Source: Curvibacter gracilis ATCC BAA-807 (lineage in GTDB: Bacteria > Pseudomonadota > Gammaproteobacteria > Burkholderiales > Burkholderiaceae_C). Taken from it: a DNA stretch of 60,256 nucleotides. Position 1 is the first letter of the stretch. The number at the start of each line of letters is the position of its first letter. The DNA is taken from NCBI RefSeq assembly GCF_000518645.1, contig NZ_JADZ01000034.1, forward strand, positions 1-60,256, read 5' to 3'. Of the stretch, positions 44,550-53,161 are shown piece after piece. The notes under the pieces were generated by a model. The model saw nothing but the letters and a program-made list of their open reading frames with translations, did no database searches and was not told where the DNA came from. Both the position numbers and the translations under genes were made by a program.

Positions 44550-45506
44550 ATGAACGCCCTGATCCTCAAGCTTCTGGCCCGGCGCGTGGCCCTGTCGCTG
44601 CTGTCGCTGCTGGCCGTGTCGGTGCTGGTGTTTGCCATCACCGCCGTGCTGCCGGGCGACGCAGCCCAGGAGCAACTGGGCCAGGAGGCTACCCCCGAGG
44701 CCCTGGCCGCGCTGCGGGCCCAGATGGGTCTGGACGTGCCCGGCCCCGAGCGCTATTTCAAATGGCTGTGGGGGGCGGTGCGCGGCGATCTGGGCACCTC
44801 GTCCACCACCCGCCTACCGGTGGGCGAGTTGGTGGGCAGCCGCCTGCCCAACTCGCTGTTGCTGGCCGCGGTGACCGCGCTGTTCTCGGTGCCCATCGCA
44901 CTCACTCTGGGCATCGTCTGCGCGGTGTGGCGCGGCTCCTGGCTGGACCGGGTGGCCTCCACCGGTGCGGTGGCGGTGGTGTCGGTGCCTGAGTTCCTGG
45001 TGGCCACGCTGGCGGTGCTGGTGTTTGCCGTCAAGCTGCACTGGCTGCCGGCGCTGTCGTATGTGAGTGACATCGAATCCCTGGGCCAGATGCTGCGTGC
45101 CTTTGCCATGCCGGTGCTGAGCCTGTGCTGCGTGATCATCGCGCAGATGATGCGCATGACCCGCGCCGCCGTGATCGACCAGCTGGATGCGCCTTACATC
45201 GAGATGGTCCGGCTCAAGGGGGCCTCGGCGGCCCGCCTGGTGCTGCTGCATGCCCTGCCCAATGCCGTGGGGCCGATCGCCAATGCGGTGGCCCTCAGCC
45301 TGTCTTACCTGTTGGGCGGGGTGATCATCGTCGAGACCATCTTCAACTACCCCGGCATTGCCAAGCTGATGGTCGATGGGGTGTCGCAGCGTGACATGCC
45401 CCTGGTGCAGGCCTGCGCCATGATTTTCTGCTCAGGCTACCTCCTGCTGGTGACCCTGGCCGATGTCTGCGGCATCGTCGCCAACCCGCGTCTGCGCCAC
45501 CGTTGA
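44550..45506 (+). CDS. ABC transporter permease, DppB/OppB type
   Basis: Inner-membrane permease of 318 residues. N-terminal ARRVALSLLSLLAVSVLVFA, the family sequence LRAQMGLDVPGPERYFKWLW and GDLGTSSTTRLPVGELV, then the EAA-type loop YIEMVRLKGASAARLVLLHA. ATG 44550 is preceded by GGAGGCG. Second gene of the peptide/opine-type importer. Confidence 0.94.
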   Translation: MNALILKLLARRVALSLLSLLAVSVLVFAITAVLPGDAAQEQLGQEATPEALAALRAQMGLDVPGPERYFKWLWGAVRGDLGTSSTTRLPVGELVGSRLPNSLLLAAVTALFSVPIALTLGIVCAVWRGSWLDRVASTGAVAVVSVPEFLVATLAVLVFAVKLHWLPALSYVSDIESLGQMLRAFAMPVLSLCCVIIAQMMRMTRAAVIDQLDAPYIEMVRLKGASAARLVLLHALPNAVGPIANAVALSLSYLLGGVIIVETIFNYPGIAKLMVDGVSQRDMPLVQACAMIFCSGYLLLVTLADVCGIVANPRLRHR

Positions 45507-45518
45507 AAGGGTGCTTCC

Positions 45519-46427
45519 ATGGCCTTTGAATCCGCCTCCGTACCCCCTGCCGCACCGGCGGCATCGCCTCTGTCTGATGCGGCCCCCCGATCGCGCCGCT
45601 GGCCCAAGTGGCATCTGGGTTTTCGCTTCTCGGGCCTGCTGGGCCTGGCCGTGCTGGCCTGGTGGCTGCTGGCCGCCCTGCTGGGGCCGCACCTGCTGCC
45701 GCGCGAGTTGCTGGGCTCGGGCTCGGCCGAGGTCTTCGGCCCCATGAGCGCCAGCCATTGGCTGGGCACCGACTACCTGGGCCGCGACATGCTGGTGCGG
45801 GTGGTCGATGGCGCCCGCTACACCGTGGGCCTGGCCTTGCTGGCCACCGTGCTGGCCAGCAGTTGCGGCACCTTGCTGGCGCTGCTGGCCGCGGCCAGCG
45901 GCGGTGCGGTGGATGCGCTGCTCAGCCGCGTGCTGGACACGCTCACCGCCATCCCGAGCAAGATGTTCGCCTTGATCATGGTGGCCGGCTTCGGCTCATC
46001 GGCCGCCATGCTGGTGGCCACGGCCGCGGTGATCTACGTGCCCGGGGCCTTCCGCATCGCCCGCTCTCTGGCGGTGAACATCAACGAGCTGGACTACGTG
46101 ACGGTGGCCCGCACCCGTGGCGAGGGCAAGGTCTACATCATGCTGCACGAGATCCTGCCCAACATCCTCGGCCCGATGCTGGCCGATCTGGGCCTGCGCT
46201 TCGTCTACGTGGTGCTGCTGCTGGCGGGCCTCAGCTTTCTGGGCCTGGGCATCCAGCCCCCGGCCGCCGACTGGGGTTCGCTGGTGCGCGAGAACATCGG
46301 TGCCCTGCACAACGCAGGTGCCGCGGTGATCGCCCCGGCCCTGGCCATTGCCAGCCTGACGATTGCCGTCAACCTGGTCATCGACAACTTGCCCGGGCGT
46401 GCCGCCCGTGAACGGGGAGCACGCTGA
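45519..46427 (+). CDS. ABC transporter permease, DppC/OppC type
   Basis: Inner-membrane permease of 302 residues. A Pro/Ala-rich cytoplasmic start precedes the first helix. The DppC markers are WLGTDYLGRDMLVRVVDGAR, YVTVARTRGEGKVYIMLHEI (EAA loop) and LSFLGLGIQPPAADWGSLV. Its stop overlaps the ATPase start (TGATG), so the genes are coupled. Confidence 0.94.
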   Translation: MAFESASVPPAAPAASPLSDAAPRSRRWPKWHLGFRFSGLLGLAVLAWWLLAALLGPHLLPRELLGSGSAEVFGPMSASHWLGTDYLGRDMLVRVVDGARYTVGLALLATVLASSCGTLLALLAAASGGAVDALLSRVLDTLTAIPSKMFALIMVAGFGSSAAMLVATAAVIYVPGAFRIARSLAVNINELDYVTVARTRGEGKVYIMLHEILPNILGPMLADLGLRFVYVVLLLAGLSFLGLGIQPPAADWGSLVRENIGALHNAGAAVIAPALAIASLTIAVNLVIDNLPGRAARERGAR

Positions 46428-48070
46428 TGGGCGCTTCAGTGACCGTGCAGGGCCTGTGCATCACCGCCGGTGAGCAGACCCTGGTCCACCCTTTGAGCTT
46501 TGCCATCGAGCCCGGCGAGGTGCTGGCCCTGATCGGCGAGTCCGGTTCGGGCAAGACCACCACCGCGCTGGCCCTGATGGGCTATGCCCGGCCGGGCTGC
46601 CAGATCAGTGGCGGCAGTGTGCGCATCGGTGATCAGGACGTGCTCAGCCTGAGCCCGGCCGAGCAGCGTGCGCTGCGCGGCCGCCGGGTGGCCTACATCG
46701 CGCAAAGTGCCGCGGCCTCGTTCAACCCCTCGCGCACCCTGATGGACCAGGTGGTCGAGCCGGCCCTGATCCACCAGACCCTGGGCCGGGCTGAGGCCGA
46801 GGCCAAGGCGGTACAGCTGTTCCGCGAGCTGGCCCTGCCCGAGCCCGAGACCATCGGCTCGCGCTACCCGCACCAGGTGTCGGGTGGCCAGTTGCAGCGC
46901 CTGATGGCGGCCATGGCCCTGATCACCGACCCCGATCTGGTGATCCTGGACGAGCCCACCACCGCGCTGGACGTGACCACCCAGATCGAGGTGTTGCGCG
47001 CCTTCCGCCGTGTGGTGCGTGAACGCCGCGCCACCGCGGTGTACGTGAGCCACGACCTGGCCGTGGTGGCCCAGATGGCCGACCACATCCTGGTGTTGCG
47101 CCATGGCGAGCTGCAGGAGATCAACCCCACCGGCCGCATTCTGGCCACGCCTGACAGCGACTACACCCGCAGCCTGCTGGCGGCGGCGCGCCCGGCCCCG
47201 CGCGAGGCCGGCCCCCAGGCCGGCCAGAGCGAGCTGCTGCTGGACGTGCGTGGCCTGAGCGCAGGCTATGGCCCCAAGAACGCCCAGGGCCAGCCCGCCA
47301 AGCTGATCCTGCAGGACATCAACTTCAAGCTCTACCGCGGGCAGGCGATTGGCGTGATCGGCGAATCGGGCTCGGGCAAGACCACGCTGGCACGCGCCGT
47401 GGCCGGCCTGATCGAGCCCTGCGCGGGGGTGGTGCTGTTCGACAACAGCGAGCTCAAGCCCGCGCTGGCCCAGCGCGGGCGCGAGGAGCTGCGCCGCATC
47501 CAGATCGTGTTCCAGATGGCCGACACCGCGCTCAACCCGGCGCAGACCATCGAGCGCATCCTGGCGCGGCCGCTGCAGTTCTACAAGGGCCTCAGTGGTG
47601 CGGCCCTGCAAAAGCGCATCGGCGAACTGCTGGACCTGGTGCGCCTGCCGCGCACTGTGGCCCGGCGCCTGCCCGGCGGCCTGTCGGGCGGGCAGAAGCA
47701 GCGCGTCAACCTGGCCCGGGCGCTGGCGGCCGACCCCGACCTGATCCTGTGCGACGAGGTGACCTCGGCCCTGGACACCGTGGTGGGCGCTGCCGTGCTC
47801 GACCTGATGGCCGATCTGCGCCGTGACCTGGGGGTGTCCTACCTGTTCATCAGCCACGACCTGCACACCGTGCGGGCGGTGTGCGACGAGATCCTGGTCA
47901 TGCAGCACGGGCGCCAACTGGCCCAGGTGGCCCGGGCCGATTTCGATCGTGGGCCGCACCACCCCTATTACGAATTGCTGGCCCGGTCGGTGCCTGAACT
48001 GCGCCAGGGTTGGCTCGACGAACAAGACCCCGGGGCCCGGGCCCCCCAACCCCTGAAAGGATTTGCATGA
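46427..48070 (+). CDS. fused dual ATP-binding protein of a peptide-type ABC importer (DppD-DppF fusion)
   Basis: Cytoplasmic protein of 547 residues with two complete nucleotide-binding domains. Domain 1 has Walker A GESGSGKTT (near residue 38), signature VSGGQLQRLMAAMA and Walker B LVILDEPTTALD. Domain 2 has Walker A GESGSGKTT (near 312), signature LSGGQKQRVNLARAL and Walker B LILCDEVTSALD. Dpp/Opp systems often use two genes; here one chain supplies both. It overlaps DppC upstream and the dehydrogenase downstream (ATGA). Confidence 0.94.
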   Translation: MGASVTVQGLCITAGEQTLVHPLSFAIEPGEVLALIGESGSGKTTTALALMGYARPGCQISGGSVRIGDQDVLSLSPAEQRALRGRRVAYIAQSAAASFNPSRTLMDQVVEPALIHQTLGRAEAEAKAVQLFRELALPEPETIGSRYPHQVSGGQLQRLMAAMALITDPDLVILDEPTTALDVTTQIEVLRAFRRVVRERRATAVYVSHDLAVVAQMADHILVLRHGELQEINPTGRILATPDSDYTRSLLAAARPAPREAGPQAGQSELLLDVRGLSAGYGPKNAQGQPAKLILQDINFKLYRGQAIGVIGESGSGKTTLARAVAGLIEPCAGVVLFDNSELKPALAQRGREELRRIQIVFQMADTALNPAQTIERILARPLQFYKGLSGAALQKRIGELLDLVRLPRTVARRLPGGLSGGQKQRVNLARALAADPDLILCDEVTSALDTVVGAAVLDLMADLRRDLGVSYLFISHDLHTVRAVCDEILVMQHGRQLAQVARADFDRGPHHPYYELLARSVPELRQGWLDEQDPGARAPQPLKGFA

Positions 48071-49158
48071 CACCGACGTTCCGCATCGCCCTGATTGCCG
48101 GCGACGGCATTGGCAAAGAGGTGATGCCTGAGGGCCTGCGGGTGGTGCTGGCGGCGGCCGAACGCTTTGGCTTTGCCCTCGAATGCCACACCTTCGAGTG
48201 GGCCAGCTGCGATTACTACGTGCAGCATGGCCAGATGATGCCCGACGACTGGAAGGCGCAGCTCAAGGGCATGGACGCCATCTACTTCGGTGCCGTCGGT
48301 TGGCCGGCCACGGTGCCTGATCATGTGTCGCTGTGGGGTTCGTTGCTGCAGTTCCGGCGTGAGTTCGACCAATACGTGAACCTGCGCCCGGTGCGCCTGT
48401 TCGAAGGCGTGCCCTGCCCCCTGGCCGGGCGCCGGCCCGGCGACATCGATTACCTGGTGGTGCGGGAGAACACCGAGGGCGAATACACCGCCCTGGGCGG
48501 CATCATGTACCCCGGCACCGAACGCGAGGTGGTGGTGCAGGAGTCGGTGTTCTCGCGCAAGGGGGCCGACCGGCTGCTGCGCTACGCCTTCGAGCTGGCC
48601 CGCCAGCGCCCGCGCCAGCACCTGACACTGGCCACCAAATCGAATGGCATCGCCATCAGCATGCCCTGGTGGGATGGGCGTGCCGATGCGGTGCACGCCG
48701 ACTACCCTGAGGTGACGCTGGACAAGCAGCACATCGACATCCTCAGTGCCCGCTTCGTGTTGCAGCCCGGGCGCTTCGACGTGGTGGCGGCCACCAACCT
48801 GTTCGGCGACATCCTGTCTGATCTGGGACCGGCCACCACCGGCACCATCGGCCTGGCGCCCTCGGCCAACCTCAACCCCGAGCGCTGCTTTCCCTCGCTG
48901 TTCGAGCCGGTGCATGGCTCGGCCCCCGACATCTACGGGCGCAACATCGCCAACCCCATCGCCATGATCTGGTCGGGCGCGCTGATGCTCGACTTCCTGA
49001 CCCGGGGCGAAGGCATGGGCCGGGCCGCCCACGACGCCATCCTGACCGCCATCGAGACCGTGCTGCGCGAGGGTCCGCGCACCCCCGACCTGGGCGGCAC
49101 GGCCAGCACCACCGAACTGGGGCAGGCCATCGCCGCCCTGGTGGCCACCTCGGCCTGA
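48067..49158 (+). CDS. tartrate dehydrogenase-like decarboxylating dehydrogenase (second copy)
   Basis: NAD-dependent beta-decarboxylating dehydrogenase of 363 residues. Blocks: IAGDGIGKEVMPEG, YLVVRENTEGEYTALGG, LATKSNGIAISMPWW, the metal site in TNLFGDILSDLGPATTG and FEPVHGSAPDIYGRN. Its ATGA overlap with the ABC ATPase gene shows it belongs to the same transcript as the importer. It is a diverged paralogue of the enzyme at 23.1 kb. Substrate is probably a 2-hydroxy-dicarboxylate formed from the imported compound (inference). Confidence 0.88.
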   Translation: MTPTFRIALIAGDGIGKEVMPEGLRVVLAAAERFGFALECHTFEWASCDYYVQHGQMMPDDWKAQLKGMDAIYFGAVGWPATVPDHVSLWGSLLQFRREFDQYVNLRPVRLFEGVPCPLAGRRPGDIDYLVVRENTEGEYTALGGIMYPGTEREVVVQESVFSRKGADRLLRYAFELARQRPRQHLTLATKSNGIAISMPWWDGRADAVHADYPEVTLDKQHIDILSARFVLQPGRFDVVAATNLFGDILSDLGPATTGTIGLAPSANLNPERCFPSLFEPVHGSAPDIYGRNIANPIAMIWSGALMLDFLTRGEGMGRAAHDAILTAIETVLREGPRTPDLGGTASTTELGQAIAALVATSA

Positions 49159-49196
49159 CGAGGCGGCCTGTCCTGATTTTTTTCGATCTCACAGCC

Positions 49197-50684
49197 ATGA
49201 CCTTGAACCTTGAACTGCAACGCACCGACCTGCTGCCCGCCCGCCATTACCTGGGCGGCGAATGGTGCGAGGCCCGCGATGGCCGCCGCCTGGCCGTCAC
49301 CGACCCTGCCACCGACCAGGTGTTTGCCGAAGTACCCGATGGCGGTGCCGAAGATGCCCGCCAGGCGGTGGAGGCCGCACACGCCGCCTTCGCCAGCTGG
49401 CGCCAGGTGCCGGCCAAGCGCCGTGCCCAGATCCTCAAGCGCTGGAACGACCTGGTGCTGGCGCACGAGGACGACCTGGGCCGCCTGATCAGCCGCGAGC
49501 AGGGCAAGCCGCTGGCCGAAGGCCGCGGCGAGGTGCAGTACGCCGCCAGCTACATCGAGTGGTTTGCCGAAGAGGCCACCCGTGCCGGTGGCGAGGTGAT
49601 CCCGGCCCCAGTGCCGGGCCGCCGCATGCTGGCCGTGCAGGAGCCGGTGGGCGTGATCGCCGCCATCACCCCCTGGAACTTTCCGGCCGCCATGATTGCG
49701 CGCAAGATCGCCCCCGCCCTGGCGGCAGGCTGCACCGTGGTGTGCAAGCCGGCCGAAGACACGCCCCTGACCTCGCTGGCCCTGGTGCGCCTGGCCGAGC
49801 AGGCCGGGGTGCCGCCCGGGGTGCTGAACATCGTCACCGCCTCGCGCGAGCGCACCCCCGAGGTGGTCGATGTGTGGCTGGATGACCCGCGCGTGCGCAA
49901 GATCACCTTCACCGGCTCGACCCCGGTCGGCAAGCACCTGGCCCGGCGCTCGGCCGACACGCTCAAGAAGCTGTCGCTGGAACTGGGCGGCAACGCGCCC
50001 TTCATCGTGTTCGACGATGCCGACCTGCCCGCCGCGGTGGAGGGCTTGATGGCGGCCAAGTTCCGCAACGGGGGCCAGACCTGTGTCTGCCCCAACCGGG
50101 TGTATGTGCAGGCCGGCGTGCACGACCGCTTTGTGGCCCTGTTGGCCGAGCGCGTGGGCGCCCTGGTGCTGGGCCCGGCCACCGACGCCGCGGCCCAGAT
50201 CGGCCCCATGATCAACGCCCGTGCCGTCGACAAGATCGAACGCCACGTGCAGGATGCGCTGGCCCGGGGGGCCCGCGCGGTGGTGGGGGGCCATCGGGTG
50301 CGCAACGAGCGCTGCAGCGGCCCGCACTACTTTGCCCCCACCGTGCTGGTCGACGTGCGCCCCGACATGGCCTGCGCCTGTGAAGAGACCTTTGGCCCCG
50401 TGGCCCCCATCACCCGCTTCGAGACCGAGGCCGAGGTGCTGGCCGAGGCCAATGCCACACCCTTCGGCCTGGCTGCCTATTTCTACTCAGCCGATGTGAA
50501 GCGCATCTGGCGTCTGGCCGATGCGCTGGAGTCGGGCATCGTGGGCATCAATGAAGGCGCCCTGGCCGCCGAGGCCGCGCCCTTCGGCGGTGTCAAGGAT
50601 TCCGGCTACGGCCGCGAGGGCTCGGTGCACGGCCTGGGCGAGTACATGCACTGGAAGTACCTGTGCCAGGGCAACCTGGCTTGA
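49197..50684 (+). CDS. NAD(P)-dependent succinate-semialdehyde dehydrogenase-like (GabD family)
   Basis: Aldehyde dehydrogenase of 495 residues. It has GVIAAITPWNFPAAMIARKI, VCKPAEDTPLTSLAL, the glutamate in LSLELGGNAPFIVFDDADL, the catalytic cysteine in GGQTCVCPNRVYVQ and FGGVKDSGYGREGSVHGLGE. These fit the GabD subfamily. It is the last gene of the importer/oxidase run. It would convert a semialdehyde to a dicarboxylate for the citric acid cycle. An analogous enzyme at 55-56 kb serves the hpa operon. Confidence 0.9.
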   Translation: MTLNLELQRTDLLPARHYLGGEWCEARDGRRLAVTDPATDQVFAEVPDGGAEDARQAVEAAHAAFASWRQVPAKRRAQILKRWNDLVLAHEDDLGRLISREQGKPLAEGRGEVQYAASYIEWFAEEATRAGGEVIPAPVPGRRMLAVQEPVGVIAAITPWNFPAAMIARKIAPALAAGCTVVCKPAEDTPLTSLALVRLAEQAGVPPGVLNIVTASRERTPEVVDVWLDDPRVRKITFTGSTPVGKHLARRSADTLKKLSLELGGNAPFIVFDDADLPAAVEGLMAAKFRNGGQTCVCPNRVYVQAGVHDRFVALLAERVGALVLGPATDAAAQIGPMINARAVDKIERHVQDALARGARAVVGGHRVRNERCSGPHYFAPTVLVDVRPDMACACEETFGPVAPITRFETEAEVLAEANATPFGLAAYFYSADVKRIWRLADALESGIVGINEGALAAEAAPFGGVKDSGYGREGSVHGLGEYMHWKYLCQGNLA

Positions 50685-50720
50685 GCTGATCACCCTGGCC
50701 CACGCGCCCGGGCCCAGGCC

Positions 50721-51503
50721 TCAATACCGCCAGGTCAGCGCCAGCAGGGCCGTGTCCCGGTGGCCGTGCCCTGCAAGGGGGCTGTTGGCCAGAGTGCGGT
50801 CCACGAACACGCGGCGCAGGTACAGGTTCAGCACCCAGGGCCCGCTCACGGGCAGCTCGATCAGACCGCCCACATAGGGGTTCAGGGCCGCACCGGGCTG
50901 GTAGGCGCGGCCGGCTGCGGCGGCGTCGGCTGCCGTGGTGCCCAGGTAGTAGCGGGTGTAGGCCGCAGATTGGCGCTCCAGGCCCAGCTCGGGGTACAGC
51001 GTGAGGCGCCCCAGCGGCAGCTCGGCCAGGTAGCGCGCCTGCAGCAGCGTGCCGCCAGAGGCGCCGAAGTCGTGCAGCACATTCAGGCCGAAGGCGCCGA
51101 TCGGCGTGACCTGCAGCGTGCCCAGCCCCAGGGGCACCGGGTCCTTGCGCGGCGACCAGCCGCCGCCCTTGTAGCCATCGCTGCGCACCTGGCCCAGCAG
51201 CTCCAGGTGGCCTGCGCCCAGGGGCAGGGTCTTGACGCCAAAGGTATCGATGCGGCCAAACAGCCGGCCCTTTTCGAAGTTCAGGTAGGGCACGACGCTG
51301 GTCCGGGCCTGCACGCCCAGGATGCCGCTGGCGCCATGCAGCACGCCCAGGCCGATGTCGCCGCTGAAGGCCTCGGGGTCAGCCCCCTTGGAGACCTCAT
51401 CGCTGTGCGCGGCGTGGGGGGCGAATGCGGCCAACGTGAGCATCAGCGCAGTCATCAGGGCGCCCAGCAACGCAGGGGCTTTTGTGGAGGGGGCTGCGTG
51501 CAT
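50721..51503 (-). CDS. MipA/OmpV-like outer-membrane protein
   Basis: Exported protein of 260 residues. Signal peptide (LLGALMTALMLTLAAFAPHA), then barrel-like strands (VVPYLNFEKGRLFGRIDTFG, GLERQSAAYTRYYLGTT) and the C-terminal aromatic end TALLALTWRY. MipA/OmpV proteins scaffold murein enzymes or act as porin-like barrels. The ATG at 51503 gives a proper signal peptide; upstream in-frame codons do not. It converges on the GabD gene with a 36-base gap. Confidence 0.8.
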   Translation of the reverse strand: MHAAPSTKAPALLGALMTALMLTLAAFAPHAAHSDEVSKGADPEAFSGDIGLGVLHGASGILGVQARTSVVPYLNFEKGRLFGRIDTFGVKTLPLGAGHLELLGQVRSDGYKGGGWSPRKDPVPLGLGTLQVTPIGAFGLNVLHDFGASGGTLLQARYLAELPLGRLTLYPELGLERQSAAYTRYYLGTTAADAAAAGRAYQPGAALNPYVGGLIELPVSGPWVLNLYLRRVFVDRTLANSPLAGHGHRDTALLALTWRY

Positions 51504-51597
51504 GGTGATGGGGCAGGGCGGCGCACTGAGCTGCCGGGTCTTGTGGGGGCGCCAGTGTAACCAGCCCGGTTGCGCTGCGGGCCAGGCGCGCTGGGCT

Positions 51598-52968
51598 TCA
51601 ACCGTGCCGCAGGCAGATCGGGCGGGGGCGGGGCGCCTGGGTGCCGGCCCGGTTGGGTGAGCGCGCGGCCAGAGCCGCCAGAAAGCTGGCCACCCCGGCG
51701 GTGCGCAGCGGCTGGAACGGCACCCCATGGCGTGCGCACAGCTTCTTGAGCCGGTTCATCGAATCGTGGTCAACGCAATCCACCGGCAGCAGCACCAGAT
51801 CGCTGCCGGGAACCAGCGCCGGCAACAGGCCTTTGCGGTCTTCCAGGCCGCCGTCGTGCAGCAGCAGTTCGATGCCGGCAGCGTCGCACAGGCGGCGGAT
51901 GGCCCCGTTCGAACTGGGGCGCCCGCCCACGTACAGAACGCGCTGCCCGGCCCCCTCCAGCAGCCCAGGGTCGGGTTGGCCATGGGCTTGCTGTGAGGCA
52001 CTGGCCAGCGCCGCCTCCAGGGCGGCGGCCTCGGCCCGCAGGGCCTGGTTCAGGTGCTGTTCGTCGTGCACCTGCTGGCGCAGGGCCATCACCTCGGTCT
52101 GCAGCCCTTGGCATTGGCTTTGCAAGCTGCTCGTGGCCTGGGCGCTGCGATCCCGCTCGTGGCTCAGGCGGGCGAGTTGCCGGGCCAGTGCCTCCGTGCG
52201 CAAGCTCAGCTCGGCGCTGGCGGGCACCGCCGGGCGCAGGGCCTGCCGTTGCAGGGCCTGGAGCTGCTCCTGCAGCCGCAGCAGGGTGTGCTGATGGGCT
52301 TGTTGCTGCACCTGCTGGCGCTCCTGTTGCTGAGCCAGTTGCTCGCGCAGGCTGCTGTTTTCCAGCGTCAGGGCCTGCAGGCGGGCCAGGTCGGCGCGGC
52401 TGCTCACCCCTTGCAGGTGCGACAGCATGTGCACCTCGCCAAAGGCCTGCTTGCGCAGCGCCTCGGTCACGGCGGGGTGGGTCAACAAGGCCCAGTAGGG
52501 GCCGGCGATGTCGCCCTGCTGCACGGCCTCGCGCCAGGCCTGGGCCAGCGCGGGCGCCGTCTCCAGCGGGGCGAAGCGTTGGATGGCCAGGGCGTGGCGC
52601 TGGTCCAGGGCCTTGTTGATGGCCTTGGCTCCCTCGCCCGCCTGTGCGGCCAGCTCGACGGCGCCATGGTGGATGTCCAGCTCGCTCAGCCCGGCTGCCG
52701 CCACGTTTTGAAAGCGGGCCACCAGAGGGCGCAACTCACCGACCCCCAGACAGGTGCCGATGACTGAGCAGTACATGGTGGATGCCAGGTCCTTGAGCCG
52801 GCTGCGCCGTGTGCGGACCGGCGCCCCATCGGTTTGAGAGGCCGTGGGGCTTGGGCCCCCCTCTTCGCCTGGGCTCACCCAGGGCAGGTAGGCATCACGC
52901 CGGGCCAGGCCTGCCAGGGCCGGCTTGGCCTGGGTCAATGCAGAGAAAAGAGGTTTGTTGAGCATCAT
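51598..52968 (-). CDS. DUF2325 protein with central coiled coil, possibly molybdate-regulated
   Basis: Protein of 456 residues in three parts. An N-terminal region carries a Cys-x5-Cys pair (YCSVIGTCLGVGEL, residues 66-79) followed by HH at 100-101, a possible metal site. Residues about 195-327 form a Gln/Leu-rich coiled coil. A C-terminal DUF2325 domain (about 342-440) shows RVLYVGGRPSSNGAIRRL, PGSDLVLLPVDCVDHDSMN and RTAGVASFLAAL, a Rossmann-like pattern. No signal or membrane segment. A ModE-box-like dyad overlaps the predicted -10 of its promoter, so expression may respond to molybdate. The biochemical function is unknown. Confidence 0.85.
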   Translation of the reverse strand: MMLNKPLFSALTQAKPALAGLARRDAYLPWVSPGEEGGPSPTASQTDGAPVRTRRSRLKDLASTMYCSVIGTCLGVGELRPLVARFQNVAAAGLSELDIHHGAVELAAQAGEGAKAINKALDQRHALAIQRFAPLETAPALAQAWREAVQQGDIAGPYWALLTHPAVTEALRKQAFGEVHMLSHLQGVSSRADLARLQALTLENSSLREQLAQQQERQQVQQQAHQHTLLRLQEQLQALQRQALRPAVPASAELSLRTEALARQLARLSHERDRSAQATSSLQSQCQGLQTEVMALRQQVHDEQHLNQALRAEAAALEAALASASQQAHGQPDPGLLEGAGQRVLYVGGRPSSNGAIRRLCDAAGIELLLHDGGLEDRKGLLPALVPGSDLVLLPVDCVDHDSMNRLKKLCARHGVPFQPLRTAGVASFLAALAARSPNRAGTQAPRPRPICLRHG

Positions 52969-53002
52969 GCCGTGGCCCCGGGGTGTGGCGGATCAGACGC
53001 GA

Positions 53003-53030
53003 TTCGCTATGTCTTTGTGACTATAGCGAT
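53003..53030. promoter_or_regulatory. ModE-box-like operator 1, over the -10 of the DUF2325 gene
   Basis: Core arms TCGCTAT (53004-53010) and ATAGCGA (53023-53029) are perfectly complementary and 12 bases apart. The E. coli ModE site, as I recall it (ATCGnTATATA and TATATAnCGAT separated by 6), places the same arms at the same spacing; about 15 of 20 defined positions agree. On the minus strand a predicted promoter (TTGACG at 53050-53045, GCTATA at 53027-53022, 17-base gap) overlaps the box, pointing to repression of the DUF2325 gene. Confidence 0.7.
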
Positions 53031-53080
53031 GGCCGTATCCCACCCGTCAAAAAGTCAGCAATCCCGACTGGATTGAAGGG

Positions 53081-53108
53081 TTGGCTATATACTTGAAAAC
53101 ATAGCGAT
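53081..53108. promoter_or_regulatory. ModE-box-like operator 2, over the -10 of the small divergent gene
   Basis: TTGGCTATATA (53081-53091) and AACATAGCGAT (53098-53108) are separated by 6 bases. About 16 of 20 defined positions of the E. coli ModE consensus agree, including ATAGCGAT in full. It overlaps TATACT (53088-53093), a good -10 for the plus-strand gene at 53162, although the -35 (CCGACT, 18-base gap) is weak. The left arms of the two boxes are 78 bases apart. Confidence 0.7.
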
Positions 53109-53161
53109 GGCGCCTGCTGGGGCGCTGCAAGCCGGTTCATCAGCTCTCAAGGAGTCACAGC

